Virus record (IMG/VR): IMGVR_UViG_3300020469_002881
Coordinates: 1 to 20,941 of that record
Strand: one strand, 5' to 3'
DNA from: a virus
DNA: 20,941 bases
Shown piece by piece: positions 20,868-20,941 of the stretch. The notes under the pieces are model-generated. The model was not told the origin of the DNA, made no database searches, and saw nothing but the letters and a program-made list of their open reading frames with translations. The position numbers and the translations under genes were made by a program. Position 1 is the first letter of the stretch; the number at the start of each line of letters is the position of its first letter.

Positions 20868-20941
20868 ATGTTTAGAATCCCTAGCTTTTACCAAGAGAAT
20901 GTAACGTTTGACAATGCATGGAAAACAATTACAAACTTTGG
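20868..20941 (+). CDS. Start of an unidentified gene, cut by the window end
   Basis: Only 24 complete codons are present (MFRIPSFYQENVTFDNAWKT...). The ATG is well supported by AAGGAG six bases upstream and a strong promoter, so this is very probably a real early gene. The fragment is too short to identify. Confidence 0.7.
   Translation, partial: MFRIPSFYQENVTFDNAWKTITNF

Noticed and set aside
1-20941. tRNA genes, insertion sequences, integrase or attachment sites
   Set aside because: No T-loop-like GTTCGAATC with acceptor pairing, transposase motif or integrase was seen; gaps between genes are too short for them.

Overview
The window reads as part of the genome of a T4-like tailed phage (myovirus) from a marine or freshwater setting. 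The phage evidence is a set of T4-type structural genes: a gp13-like neck protein, a gp14-like neck protein, a gp15 tail-sheath terminator, a tail-fibre protein with the C-terminal module usual in T4-like cyanophages and relatives, and a dNMP kinase. The DNA is AT-rich and genes are packed with overlaps of a few bases. The metabolic cargo (a Shemin-type 5-aminolevulinate synthase, typical of alphaproteobacteria, and a PcyX-like bilin reductase) points to an alphaproteobacterial host. SAR11-like hosts are possible, but the sequence does not settle this.

Layout. Bases 1-4777 (+) hold the 3' part of a large modular tail-fibre gene containing a cupredoxin-like segment with an apparently complete type-1 copper ligand set, then a very unusual Gly/Cys-rich protein (36 Cys in 322 residues) and an unidentified protein. 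Bases 4844-10089 (+) form one overlapping operon behind a sigma70-like promoter: GT9/heptosyltransferase-like protein, NodU-type carbamoyltransferase, unknown Trp-rich acidic protein, cupin, SGNH-like hydrolase. Bases 10086-12071 (-) carry a small ORF, ALA synthase (hemA) and a PcyX-like reductase. Bases 12143-14172 (+) carry hldD and an hldE-like kinase/cytidylyltransferase, the final steps of ADP-heptose synthesis. Bases 14158-17110 (-) carry gp14, gp15 and a Nudix hydrolase joined by one-base TAATG overlaps. Bases 17193-20941 (+) hold a small putatively exported protein, a Lys-rich unknown, an HExxH metallopeptidase, gp13, dNMP kinase and the first 24 codons of another gene.

Regulation. 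Two promoter/start types can be read. Six genes or operons follow TTGACA/TATAAT-type promoters, each with a Shine-Dalgarno sequence. ATAAATA, the core of the T4 late promoter, was found only five times by eye on either strand, always at a gene start. In four of the five it lies exactly 5 bp before ATG with no Shine-Dalgarno sequence, which predicts leaderless late mRNAs. The hemA/pcyX operon is one of the late units. The two divergent intergenic regions each place an early and a late promoter back to back.

How the genes may work together: hldD/hldE make an activated heptose, a GT9-like enzyme could transfer it, and the carbamoyltransferase, cupin and SGNH protein could tailor the glycan (host envelope or virion). 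hemA raises tetrapyrrole precursor supply and PcyX reduces biliverdin; no heme oxygenase is visible here. No tRNA, CRISPR array, insertion sequence or convincing intrinsic terminator was found, and no gene-free stretch exceeds 300 bases.
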